64,000 nucleotides of DNA, from the NCBI RefSeq assembly GCF_031177825.1, contig NZ_JAPSKE010000018.1:1-64000 (forward strand), given 5' to 3'. Source of the stretch: Paenibacillus sp. Its GTDB lineage: Bacteria > Bacillota > Bacilli > Paenibacillales > YIM-B00363. This document shows positions 1 through 7,181 of the stretch, in pieces. Each line of letters opens with the position of its first letter. The stretch's first letter is position 1. A program made the position numbers and the translations under genes. The notes under the pieces are model-generated. The model ran no database searches. It was not told the origin of the DNA and saw only the letters and a list, made by a program, of their open reading frames with translations.

Positions 1-2
1 AC

Positions 3-614
3 ATGTACGTCATGAGCGTCGATCCGGAGCTGGCGCCGGACGAAGCCGAGTACATCGAGCTGACGTTCAAGAACGGCTGCTGCGTGGCGATCAACGGCAC
101 GGAGCTGTCCCCGCTCGAAGTGATGGATACGCTCAACGAGATCGGTGGAGAGCACGGCGTCGGCCGCGTGGACATGGTGGAAAACCGGTTCGTCGGCATG
201 AAGAGCCGCGGCGTGTACGAGACGCCGGGCGGCTCGATCCTGTTCAAGGCGCACCGCATCATGGAGTCGATCACGATGGACCGCGAAGTCATGCTGCTGC
301 GCGACGGGCTCATTCCGAAGTACGCGCAGCTCGTGTATAACGGATTCTGGTTCGCGCCGGAGCGTCTGGCGATCCAAGCGCTCGTGGCCGAAAGCCAGAA
401 GCACGTGGAAGGTACGGTTCGCCTGAAGCTCTACAAGGGCAACATTATGGCGGCCGGCGTGAAGAGCGACGTAACGCTGTACAACCCGAACATCGCGACG
501 ATGGAGGCGGACCCGACGCAGGCGTACAACCAAGGCGACGCGACGGGCTTCATTCGGCTGAACGCGCTGCGGCTCAAGGTGTCGAGCGGCGTGCACGGGG
601 CGGAAGGCGTATAA
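3..614 (+). CDS. argG: Argininosuccinate synthase, C-terminal half (5' truncated by window)
   Basis: Only the last ~203 codons are inside the window; the reading frame is open from the first bases and ends at TAA 612-614. Argininosuccinate synthase joins citrulline and aspartate using ATP in arginine biosynthesis (cytoplasmic). The visible part has the family's tetramerisation and substrate-binding half: the [15 protein letters not shown] region, the [10 protein letters not shown] segment and the closing [17 protein letters not shown] segment. Family members are about 400 residues, so roughly half is missing only because of the window edge. argH follows after about 90 bp, the usual argG-argH order, and both probably share one transcript ending at the hairpin after argH. 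Confidence 0.95.
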   Translation: MYVMSVDPELAPDEAEYIELTFKNGCCVAINGTELSPLEVMDTLNEIGGEHGVGRVDMVENRFVGMKSRGVYETPGGSILFKAHRIMESITMDREVMLLRDGLIPKYAQLVYNGFWFAPERLAIQALVAESQKHVEGTVRLKLYKGNIMAAGVKSDVTLYNPNIATMEADPTQAYNQGDATGFIRLNALRLKVSSGVHGAEGV

Positions 615-706
615 CCGGATAGATTCGATTTGCGAAAACGGAGTCGACCGACGGGTGCGTCGGCGGCTCCTTTCCATTGTTCATGCGAAGAGGAGGAACG
701 AGCGAC

Positions 707-2134
707 ATGTCGAAGCTGTGGGGCGGCCGCTTTACGAAAGCGACGGACGCGTTGGTGGAGGAGTATACGGCGTCGGTCTTTTTCGATAAAGAGCTGTACG
801 AGGAAGACATTCAAGGCAGTATCGCGCACGTGGCGATGCTGGGGAAGCAGGGCATTCTGCCGGCGGAGGACGTAGCGACGATCGTCGGCGGACTCGGGCG
901 GGTGCTGGAGAAGCTGCGCCGCGGCGAAGTCGAGTTCAAGGCGTCGGAAGAAGACATCCATATGACCGTGGAGAAGCTGCTTATCGCCGATATCGGTCCG
1001 GTCGGGGGCAAGCTGCATACGGGACGCAGCCGGAACGACCAGGTCGCGACGGACATGCACCTGTATTTGCGCAAGCGGGTCGTCGAGTTCGTCGAGCTGC
1101 TCGGCGCGCTGCAGGAAGCTTTGATCGCGCAGGCGAAGGCGAACGTGGAGACGATTCTGCCGGGCTACACGCATCTGCAGCGGGCGCAGCCGATTTCGTT
1201 CGGCCATCATCTGCTGGCCTATGTCGCGATGTTCGGCCGCGACGCGGAGCGGTTGATGGATTCGTACAAGCGCGTGGACATGCTGCCGCTCGGCGCGGGC
1301 GCTTTGGCCGGGACGACGTTCCCGATCGATCGTCATTACGTCGCGGAGCAGCTCGGGTTCTCGCGAGTGTACGATAACTCGTTGGATGCCGTCAGCGATC
1401 GAGACTTCATCGTCGAGTTCTTGTCGGCGGCTTCGCTGCTCATGACGCATATGTCGCGGCTGTGCGAGGAGCTTGTTTTGTGGTCGAGCACGGAGTTCGG
1501 GTTTGTGGAATTGGATGACGCGTTCTGCACGGGCAGCTCGATTATGCCGCAGAAGAAAAATCCGGACGTCGCGGAGCTCGTCCGCGGCAAGACGGGCCGC
1601 GTCTACGGCAATCTGGTGGGCTTGCTCACCGTGCTGAAGTCGCTGCCGCTCGCGTATAACAAGGACATGCAGGAAGACAAGGAAGGCATGTTCGACACGG
1701 TGAAGCATGTCGGCGGCGCGCTGCGGCTCATGGCGCCGATGATCGCGACCATGCAGGTGCGCGCGGACCGGATGCGGGGCGCGGTCGATCGGGACTTCTC
1801 GAATGCGACGGACATCGCGGATTACCTGGTGAACAAAGGTATCCCGTTCCGCCAGGCGCATGAAATCATCGGCAAGCTCGTGCTGCATTGCATCGAACGC
1901 GGCATCGTGCTGCTCGAGCTGTCGCTGGAGGAATATAAGGGATTTGCCCCCGAGTTCGAGGGCGACATCTACGACGTGCTTCAACCGGAGCACGTGGTGA
2001 ACGCGCGCGCCGTGTACGGCGGCACGGCGTTCCCGCAGGTGCGCGAGGCGATCGCGCGCGCGGAAGCGTCTTTGGCCGCGACGCAAGCGTGGACGGCGGA
2101 ATATGCGCGGTTGTCGGGCTTGGCGAAAGAGTAA
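707..2134 (+). CDS. argH: Argininosuccinate lyase
   Basis: Cleaves argininosuccinate to arginine and fumarate, the last step of arginine biosynthesis. The 475-residue protein has the hallmarks of the fumarase/aspartase superfamily: [12 protein letters not shown] near residue 104 and the signature [12 protein letters not shown] near residue 275, which carries the catalytic serine loop. I chose ATG 707 because AGGAGG (691-696) sits 10 nt upstream and the MSKLWGGRF start matches the family; an in-frame TTG at 677 lacks this support. It lies directly after argG and is followed by a clear terminator. Confidence 0.97.
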   Translation: MSKLWGGRFTKATDALVEEYTASVFFDKELYEEDIQGSIAHVAMLGKQGILPAEDVATIVGGLGRVLEKLRRGEVEFKASEEDIHMTVEKLLIADIGPVGGKLHTGRSRNDQVATDMHLYLRKRVVEFVELLGALQEALIAQAKANVETILPGYTHLQRAQPISFGHHLLAYVAMFGRDAERLMDSYKRVDMLPLGAGALAGTTFPIDRHYVAEQLGFSRVYDNSLDAVSDRDFIVEFLSAASLLMTHMSRLCEELVLWSSTEFGFVELDDAFCTGSSIMPQKKNPDVAELVRGKTGRVYGNLVGLLTVLKSLPLAYNKDMQEDKEGMFDTVKHVGGALRLMAPMIATMQVRADRMRGAVDRDFSNATDIADYLVNKGIPFRQAHEIIGKLVLHCIERGIVLLELSLEEYKGFAPEFEGDIYDVLQPEHVVNARAVYGGTAFPQVREAIARAEASLAATQAWTAEYARLSGLAKE

Positions 2135-2154
2135 CGGTTTGGAGAGTGGAGGGG

Positions 2155-2179
2155 CCTCGCTGCGGCGAGGTCTTTTTCT
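2155..2179 (+). terminator. Rho-independent terminator of argGH
   Basis: CCTCGC (2155-2160) pairs with GCGAGG (2165-2170) across a TGCG loop and is followed by TCTTTTTCTT. It lies 20 nt after the argH stop and ends the arginine transcript. Confidence 0.85.
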
Positions 2180-2207
2180 TGACTTAAAAGTTTACCTTAG
2201 TTAATAT
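2179..2207 (+). promoter_or_regulatory. Sigma-A promoter of the 2TM-TetR-DUF4188 operon
   Basis: TTGACT (2179-2184), a 17-bp spacer and TAATAT (2202-2207). It starts inside the T-run of the argH terminator and precedes ATG 2250 by about 40 nt. The promoter and early leader are very AT-rich, as expected for a regulator-bound region. Self-control by the TetR protein of the operon is likely but its operator is not obvious. Confidence 0.75.
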
Positions 2208-2249
2208 AAATATAACAGTATAGTTTTTCGCGGAGGAGGGTGGTGGACG

Positions 2250-2468
2250 ATGCACTCGTATGGGGAACGTCGCAGCAGCAGAGCTCGAATGGAAAACGAG
2301 TTTTACAAGCATGCCTTGATTTTCGGCATGGTCAACACGGGGCTAGCCGTCTATAACGTAGTGACGACGCCAGGAGACATCTGGTTCGTGTATCCGCTGT
2401 TCGGGTGGGGGATCGGACTGGTGTCCCATGGTGCGAAGGTCGTCTTCGCGCCGAAGGATGTTCGATGA
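2250..2468 (+). CDS. Small 2TM-domain membrane protein
   Basis: A 72-residue protein with a short charged N-terminus (MHSYGERRSSRARMEN) and two hydrophobic helices at about residues 20-37 and 44-62 separated by a TPGDIW turn. This matches the 2TM domain family of small bacterial inner-membrane proteins, whose function is unknown. GGAGGAGGG (2232-2240) lies 9 nt before the ATG. Its stop codon overlaps the next gene's ATG (ATGA at 2465-2468), so it is translationally coupled to the TetR regulator; the context suggests it is a target or partner of that regulator. Confidence 0.8.
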   Translation: MHSYGERRSSRARMENEFYKHALIFGMVNTGLAVYNVVTTPGDIWFVYPLFGWGIGLVSHGAKVVFAPKDVR

Positions 2469-3121
2469 GCGCCGGGGAGCGGATGCCGCTGCCGTTGCCG
2501 TTGCGTGAGATCAAGAAGGCTCGCGCGAAAATCGCCTTGTACGAGGCGAGCCTCGATCTGATCGGGGGGGCGTCGTTCCGGGCGGTGAAGCTGGAGGACA
2601 TTTGCGCGAAGGCGGAAGTATCGAAGGTGACCTTCTTTAAGTTTTTCCCGCAGAAGGAAGACGTGTTGGTGTATTTTATGTACGTGTGGCTTCTCGAACG
2701 GTTGTTAGAGATCGAGGAGCGGCGCCTGCGCGGGGCGGGGGCGATCCGGCACGTGCTCGGGAGCGTGGCGGAAGGGGCGCGCACGCGGCCGGGGCTCATG
2801 CTCAGCTTGATCGGCTTTTTGTCGGAATCTCAGATGCACCCGTGCATGCCGGCGTTGTCCGATGCCGAGCTGCATTTGTTATTCCCGGGGCGGGAAGACC
2901 GGGCGCGGTCGACCCCGGTCGACCTGTTCGCTCTGTTCCGACGGACGATCGACGAAGCGAAGGCCGACGGCGATTGCACGCGCGGGGAGCCTTCCGCGGT
3001 GCTCGGTCAGTGGCTGACGACCGTGTTCTACGGCGGCTACTTAACGGCGCATATGTGCCGGCAGGACATCATGGAGACGTACGAGCTTCATCTGGCGATG
3101 GTATTTCGGGCGAAGGAGTGA
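2465..3121 (+). CDS. TetR/AcrR-family transcriptional regulator
   Basis: A 218-residue protein. The N-terminal ~60 residues form a TetR DNA-binding domain: a helix beginning KKARAKIALYEASLDL, then a turn and recognition helix with ICAKAEVSKVTFFKFFPQKEDVL, the typical TetR pattern. The C-terminal ~150 residues are a helical ligand/dimerisation domain of unknown ligand. I took ATG 2465 because it overlaps the upstream stop (ATGA) and gives the normal TetR N-terminus; the frame stays open to 2405 but without a better start. It probably represses the operon it sits in. Confidence 0.88.
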   Translation: MSAGERMPLPLPLREIKKARAKIALYEASLDLIGGASFRAVKLEDICAKAEVSKVTFFKFFPQKEDVLVYFMYVWLLERLLEIEERRLRGAGAIRHVLGSVAEGARTRPGLMLSLIGFLSESQMHPCMPALSDAELHLLFPGREDRARSTPVDLFALFRRTIDEAKADGDCTRGEPSAVLGQWLTTVFYGGYLTAHMCRQDIMETYELHLAMVFRAKE

Positions 3122-3129
3122 GGTCGACT

Positions 3130-3627
3130 ATGGCGAACGTGCAGGCGGGAAGACATACGGCGGCGCATGAGGGCGAATTGGTCGTGTTCGTCATCGGGAT
3201 GCAGGTGAACAGCTGGTGGGCGATTCATCGGTGGTGGCCGGTCGCGATGGCGATGGGGCCGATGATTTCGGAGCTGTATCGCAATAAGGAGCTCGGCTTC
3301 TTGGATGCGCAGTTCCTGCTCTCGCCGAGAGGTCCGGTGACGATACAGTACTGGCGGTCCTACGAGGACTTGGAAAACTACGCTCGTCACGGGGCGAAGC
3401 ATCTGAAGGCTTGGAAGGATTATAATCGAAAAGCGGCTGCAGGCTCGAAGCACGTGGGCGTCTTCCACGAGACGTACATGGTGGATGCAGGGAAATACGA
3501 ATCGGTGTACGTCAATACGCCGAAGTTCGGCCTCGGCCGGGCGTCCGGCTTGGTGCCGGCGACGGGCCGCCGCGAAACCGCGCGCCGACGTCTCGGGGGG
3601 GACAACGAGCCTGCCGTTGCGGAGTGA
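3130..3627 (+). CDS. DUF4188 domain-containing protein
   Basis: A 165-residue protein resembling DUF4188 proteins, a ferredoxin-like/antibiotic-monooxygenase-like fold often encoded beside TetR regulators. Visible family features are GELVVFVIGMQVN, the W-rich AIHRWWPVAMAMGPM segment, GFLDAQFLLSPRGPVTIQYW, and HLKAWKDYNRK followed by GVFHETYMV. No catalytic residue is established. GGAGTGAGG just upstream of ATG 3130 is the ribosome binding site, and the gene starts 8 nt after the TetR stop. The last codons overlap the -35 box of the promoter that drives the downstream repeat leader. Confidence 0.82.
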   Translation: MANVQAGRHTAAHEGELVVFVIGMQVNSWWAIHRWWPVAMAMGPMISELYRNKELGFLDAQFLLSPRGPVTIQYWRSYEDLENYARHGAKHLKAWKDYNRKAAAGSKHVGVFHETYMVDAGKYESVYVNTPKFGLGRASGLVPATGRRETARRRLGGDNEPAVAE

Positions 3628-3645
3628 GCCGGGGCGAGCTACAAT
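3617..3645 (+). promoter_or_regulatory. Sigma-A promoter in front of the hexanucleotide repeat
   Basis: TTGCGG (3617-3622), exactly 17 bp, then TACAAT (3640-3645). The -35 lies in the final codons of the DUF4188 gene. The expected transcription start (~3652) falls on the first unit of the GCAGAA repeat, so the whole repeat would form the leader RNA of the nuclease gene. Predicted from sequence only. Confidence 0.6.
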
Positions 3646-3650
3646 GAAGA

Positions 3651-3770
3651 GCAGAAGCAGAAGCAGAAGCAGAAGCAGAAGCAGAAGCAGAAGCAGAAGC
3701 AGAAGCAGAAGCAGAAGCAGAAGCAGAAGCAGAAGCGGAAGCGGAAGCGGAAGCGGAAGCGGAAGCGGAA
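3651..3770 (+). repeat. Hexanucleotide tandem repeat (GCAGAA)14 then (GCGGAA)6
   Basis: Fourteen perfect GCAGAA units (3651-3734) run without interruption into six perfect GCGGAA units (3735-3770), 120 bp in all. The two blocks differ by one A-to-G change. One frame from ATG 3644 would read M-K-(Ser-Arg)n-(Ser-Gly)n and stop at 3787, but that ATG lies inside the -10 box, so it would not be in a transcript from the adjacent promoter. The tract lies between the DUF4188 stop and the nuclease terminator hairpin. Confidence 0.98.
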
Positions 3771-3792
3771 GTACGTTATCAGCGTGAAGCAC

Positions 3793-3830
3793 ACGCCGTC
3801 CGACCCCATTGGGGCGGGCGGCGTTTTTTT
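3793..3830 (+). terminator. Terminator hairpin just upstream of the nuclease gene
   Basis: A long GC stem, ACGCCG-CCG-CCCC pairing with GGGG-CGG-CGGCGT across ATT, is followed by seven T (3824-3830). Only 22 nt separate the T-run from ATG 3853, too little for another sigma-A promoter, so nuclease transcription probably reads through it. It is either the terminator of the upstream operon or an attenuator. Confidence 0.8.
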
Positions 3831-3852
3831 CATGTGTAAAGGGGGATGTAAG

Positions 3853-4539
3853 ATGGCGGACAGGTTCGATCAAGAGCTGGCGGGTTACGCGAAACGGCAG
3901 GTCGAGGAAAGCGCCGGGGAGCGGCGCCGCAGGCTGACGGAGACGAAGAGACATGCGGAAGAGCTGTTTTTGCGCAACGTTTGGTGGCCGATGTTCGGCA
4001 ACTTCGACCGGCTGCATGCGGAGTGGGAGGTGCCGGATTTTCGCCAAGGGTTTCGGTATTTGGATTTTGCCTATATGCTGCCGCCGCTGCGCATCGCGAT
4101 CGAGATCGAGGGGATCGGTCCCCATGCCAAGCATGCCGATCGGCGGAAGTTCGAGGACGATCATGTGCGGGCGGCGTTCTTGCAAGCGGAAGGTTGGAAG
4201 GTGATACGGTTCAGTTATGACACGGTCAACGAACGTCCCCAGCTATGCCGTCAAATCCTAACGCTGCTGATCGGAAAGTGGAGCGATATCGGGAATGAGG
4301 ATCGCCTCGCGTTGACGGAGCGGGAGAAAGCCATCATTCGTCTGGCGGTCGGGCGACAGCGTCCGATCACGCCGGGCGAGGTGAGCGAGAGCTTCGACAT
4401 CTGCGTGCATACGGCTCGTCGAAGGCTGCGGGAGCTGACGGCGAAAGGCGTGTTTCGCGTGGCAAGCGGTTCGTCTCGGGCCAGAGCGTACGCGTTGCGT
4501 TCCGAACACGAGCGGCTGTTTCGAGGCATGGAGAAATAG
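3853..4539 (+). CDS. DUF559/Vsr-like nuclease-fold protein with C-terminal winged helix
   Basis: A 228-residue protein. Residues ~38-145 resemble the DUF559/Vsr branch of PD-(D/E)XK endonucleases: FLRNVWWPMF, then YLDFAYM (candidate catalytic Asp), IAIEIEG (candidate E-x-E), HAKHADRRKFEDDHVR and GWKVIRFSYD. Residues ~155-225 look like a winged-helix domain (GEVSESFDICVHTARRRLREL, recognition helix, then KGVFRV). ATG 3853 follows GGGGGAT by a short gap; an in-frame GTG at 3784 would start inside the terminator hairpin and is less likely. The TAG stop lies inside the first of four downstream palindromes. Homologous in the nuclease part to the protein at 12507. Nuclease activity is inferred from motifs. 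Confidence 0.7.
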   Translation: MADRFDQELAGYAKRQVEESAGERRRRLTETKRHAEELFLRNVWWPMFGNFDRLHAEWEVPDFRQGFRYLDFAYMLPPLRIAIEIEGIGPHAKHADRRKFEDDHVRAAFLQAEGWKVIRFSYDTVNERPQLCRQILTLLIGKWSDIGNEDRLALTEREKAIIRLAVGRQRPITPGEVSESFDICVHTARRRLRELTAKGVFRVASGSSRARAYALRSEHERLFRGMEK

Positions 4540-4727
4540 GGAACAGCGATGTTCCCTATTTCAGGCGAAGAGGGGGAAACAGGCAGAATAGGGAGCAGGA
4601 ATGTTCCCTATTTCCACCGGGGAGCGGATAAACCGGGGAAATGGGGGCAAATAGGGAAAACCAGTGTTCCCTATTCGGCCGTTTGTAAGGTTTCCAGCGA
4701 AAATAGAGAACATTCGTGTTCCCTATT
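4533..4727. repeat. Four tandem imperfect palindromes (AATAGGGAACA...TGTTCCCTATT)
   Basis: Copies: 4533-4562 (perfect 13-bp arms, GCGA loop), ~4587-4612 (one mismatch), 4650-4675 (9-bp arms) and 4702-4727 (one mismatch, TTCG loop). Centres are about 52, 63 and 52 bp apart. The first overlaps the nuclease stop codon. They fill the gap between the nuclease and the convergent VanW gene. A fifth relative forms the pcrA terminator at 49951-49980. Confidence 0.92.
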
Positions 4728-4739
4728 CGAGCCGGATCG

Positions 4740-6281
4740 CTACATCCCCTCCGCGGGCTCGTCGAATACCGGGGCGAACACGCCGTCCTCGACGATATGC
4801 TCGCTCTTGGAATCGTGCTTACGGTCGTCCGAGGAAGTCCCGCCCGCGTTGGAGGCGTACAAGGACGGCTGCGCTTTATAGGTATCCTTCGAGATGCGCT
4901 CCTTGTCGACGATCTTGCCGTTCATCTTCTTATATCGATACGTCTCCACGACGTAGCCCGGTTTGCCGCGCTGCAGCAGCTTGACGGAGCCCTTGGGCAA
5001 TGAGGCGTTCTTCACGTATTTCGTCGGCGGATCGATCTCCTGCAGCGTCACCGACTTAATTTCGTACGTGACGCCGGCGTCCAAGGAGCCGAACAGCTTC
5101 ACCGTCAATCGACCGCCCTCCGAGCTCGTGCGGATCAGAATATATTTGTCGGTCGAGTTGCGAAACTTGAAGTTGATGTACCCGCTGGCGAACGTAGCGT
5201 CCTGCCCGAGCGGCGCGTAGCTCACCGGCAGCGAATGGTTGCGCCGCTCGACGATCTCGAGGCCGGCGCGGAGCACGGCGTTATAGAGCGTCGTCGACAC
5301 CTGGCAGATGCCGCCGCCGATGCCGGGCACCATCTTGCCGTTCAGGATGACGGGAGCCTCCCGAAAGCCGAATTTCTCCTCGGTTTCCTTAATAATCTTC
5401 GCGTAATCGAATACGTCGCCCGGCGCCATGAGCCGGTCGTGGACGACGGCGGCCGTCTTGGACACGTTGTATTTGCGTCCGGCCTTCGACGTCGCGAACG
5501 AGGTCGTGTACGACGCGATGACGCGTTCGATGCCCTGCGCCTTCAGCGACGCGACGGTCACCTTCGGCTGCAGCTGCACGACGGGCATCGGGAACCCCAG
5601 CGGCTCTGCGGACAGCAGCCGACCGTCAGGCTTCAACGCCTCGGGGAACGGCAGCATGCCGCTCGAGCCCGGGCCCGAGCCCGGCGAAGCCGCTTCCCCG
5701 GTCGACTCGCCGCCCAATGCCGCAAGCGCCGCCGCCAGCAGCTTCGCTTCGTCGATTCGCGGCGCCGACACTTCCGGCGTGTAGACGATCCGATCGCCGG
5801 CCACGATCGTACGCTTCGCGTCGACCGGCTGCGCCGCATACAGCTCCGGCCAACGCTTCTTCGCGGCTGAGGCCAACGCGCCCTCCTCGAACCCGAGCTC
5901 CAGCGTCAGCTCCCGCCCGCGCCACTGCCACCGCAGCATCGCCCGTTCCCAGAACGGCCCCTCGAATAGCAGCTCCGCTTCGGCCGCGATCGCCGCCGCG
6001 TTCGTGCGAAGCCCAAGCTCCCCGAGCTTGACCGACCGCGCAACCGCGCCGCCCCCTTGCGGCAGCTTGGCCGTCATCGAGACGTCCTTGCCCGCGATCG
6101 ATGCGACTCGCTCTTCCAAACCGGCGCGGAACGCGCCGCGCTCCAATCCGCCGACGCTCCATCCGGACAAGGTCATGCCCGACGGCAGCGTTCGCTGCAA
6201 TCCGTATAACGCGGTTCCCGCGGTCAGCGCGAGGCCGATGCCGACGCCGACGACCATCGTGCGGAGGACCCATGGTTTCAT
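4740..6281 (-). CDS. VanW-family secreted/membrane-anchored protein
   Basis: A 513-residue protein. An N-terminal hydrophobic segment after MKPWVLRT (about residues 5-28) anchors or exports it. The middle carries a putative peptidoglycan-binding-4-like region and a low-complexity linker rich in Gly, Ser and Pro near residue 195. The VanW core lies at ~250-400, with RKYNVSKTAAVVHDRLMAPG, FREAPVILNGKMVPGIGGG and ICQVSTTLYNAVLRAGLE. The C-terminus has a G5-like beta segment. VanW domains occur in vancomycin-resistance clusters, but this chromosomal type has no proven function and no van genes are near. ATG 6281 has GAGGT nine nt upstream; a GTG three codons earlier is possible. Confidence 0.85.
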   Translation of the reverse strand: MKPWVLRTMVVGVGIGLALTAGTALYGLQRTLPSGMTLSGWSVGGLERGAFRAGLEERVASIAGKDVSMTAKLPQGGGAVARSVKLGELGLRTNAAAIAAEAELLFEGPFWERAMLRWQWRGRELTLELGFEEGALASAAKKRWPELYAAQPVDAKRTIVAGDRIVYTPEVSAPRIDEAKLLAAALAALGGESTGEAASPGSGPGSSGMLPFPEALKPDGRLLSAEPLGFPMPVVQLQPKVTVASLKAQGIERVIASYTTSFATSKAGRKYNVSKTAAVVHDRLMAPGDVFDYAKIIKETEEKFGFREAPVILNGKMVPGIGGGICQVSTTLYNAVLRAGLEIVERRNHSLPVSYAPLGQDATFASGYINFKFRNSTDKYILIRTSSEGGRLTVKLFGSLDAGVTYEIKSVTLQEIDPPTKYVKNASLPKGSVKLLQRGKPGYVVETYRYKKMNGKIVDKERISKDTYKAQPSLYASNAGGTSSDDRKHDSKSEHIVEDGVFAPVFDEPAEGM

Positions 6282-6395
6282 ATATGGCACACCTCGTACA
6301 AGTAAATTGAATTATACCTACATGTATATGAGGGGCGCCGGGTATTTCTTCCTGCGAATTTCCAAGAAGATTCACCCTTTTTCGCCCGAATCGAG

Positions 6396-6404
6396 TGATA
6401 TAAT
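6396..6404 (+). promoter_or_regulatory. Extended -10 promoter of ftsEX
   Basis: TGATATAAT gives an extended -10 (TATAAT 6399-6404) about 90 nt upstream of ftsE, with no good -35 box. It is the only plausible promoter between the divergent vanW-family gene and ftsE. Confidence 0.5.
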
Positions 6405-6425
6405 GTTACATAATGTTGAAATGCC

Positions 6426-6460
6426 AATTTCCCTAGAGGAATTTCCCTATTCTTGTCGAA
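6426..6460 (+). promoter_or_regulatory. Direct repeat and Spo0A-like box in the ftsE leader
   Basis: AATTTCCCTA occurs twice, at 6426-6435 and 6440-6449 (14-bp period), followed by TGTCGAA (6454-6460), which matches the 7-bp Spo0A box. All lie between the likely promoter and the ftsE start. Functional meaning is unproven, as a 7-mer match can arise by chance. Confidence 0.35.
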
Positions 6461-6494
6461 ATACTTACCTATGCGCATACAGGAGTGATCCTTC

Positions 6495-7181
6495 TTGATC
6501 GAGATGCAGGATATCTATAAGACGTATCCGGACGGCGGGCAGGCGCTTCGTGGCGTGTCCGTTCGCGTCGAACGGAATGAATTCGTATATATCGTCGGGC
6601 CGTCGGGCGCCGGCAAATCTACGTTTATGAAATTGATCTACCGCGAAGAGCGGCCGACGAAGGGCACGATCTTCGTGAACGGATTTAACTTGGAGAAGTT
6701 AAAACAGCGCAAAATCCCGTTCGTACGGCGCAACATCGGCGTCATTTTCCAGGACTTCAAACTCTTGCCCAAGATGACCGCGTACGAAAACATCGCCTTC
6801 GCGATGGAGGTCATCGAAGCGCCGTCCCGCGTCATTAAGAAGCGGACGCAAGAGGTGCTCGAGCTCGTCAAGCTGAAGGATAAGGGCAATGCGTATCCGA
6901 ATCAGCTGTCGGGCGGCGAGCAGCAGCGCGTGGCGATCGCGCGCGCGATCGTGAACAATCCGACCGTCATCGTGGCGGACGAGCCGACCGGCAACCTCGA
7001 CCCCGAGACGTCATGGGGCATCATGAAGCTGCTCGAGGAGATTAACTTCCGCGGCGCGACGATCATCATGGCGACGCACAACAAGGACATCGTCAACACG
7101 ATGCGCAAGCGCGTCATCGCGATCGAGAACGGACTCATCGCGCGCGACGAGCAAAGAGGGGAGTACGGCTATGAGGATTAG
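6495..7181 (+). CDS. ftsE: Cell division ATP-binding protein FtsE
   Basis: A 228-residue ABC ATPase that pairs with FtsX to control peptidoglycan hydrolases at the envelope. Walker A GPSGAGKST lies near residue 35, the Q-loop at VIFQDFKLLP, the signature LSGGEQQRVA near 137, Walker B VIVADEPTGNLD near 158 and the switch His in MATHNKD. I chose TTG 6495 because AGGAG (6481-6485) is nine nt upstream and MIEMQDIYKTYP matches the FtsE N-terminus; ATG 6504 is in frame but too far from the site. It overlaps ftsX by 11 nt. Confidence 0.96.
   Translation: MIEMQDIYKTYPDGGQALRGVSVRVERNEFVYIVGPSGAGKSTFMKLIYREERPTKGTIFVNGFNLEKLKQRKIPFVRRNIGVIFQDFKLLPKMTAYENIAFAMEVIEAPSRVIKKRTQEVLELVKLKDKGNAYPNQLSGGEQQRVAIARAIVNNPTVIVADEPTGNLDPETSWGIMKLLEEINFRGATIIMATHNKDIVNTMRKRVIAIENGLIARDEQRGEYGYED

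Noticed and set aside
431-2086. Long minus-strand open frame opposite argG/argH
   Set aside because: A shadow of GC-rich coding on the plus strand; Arg/His/Leu-rich with no family motif.
3651-3770. CRISPR-like array
   Set aside because: Units are 6 bp with no spacers and no cas genes nearby.
3644-3787. A 47-codon Ser-Arg/Ser-Gly repeat protein read from the hexanucleotide tract
   Set aside because: Its ATG overlaps the -10 box of the adjacent promoter and lacks a ribosome site; the pattern follows trivially from the repeat.
4740-6281. Vancomycin-resistance gene cluster
   Set aside because: Only a VanW-domain protein is present; no vanH/A/X, vanY or vanRS genes nearby, and such proteins are common in Bacillales.
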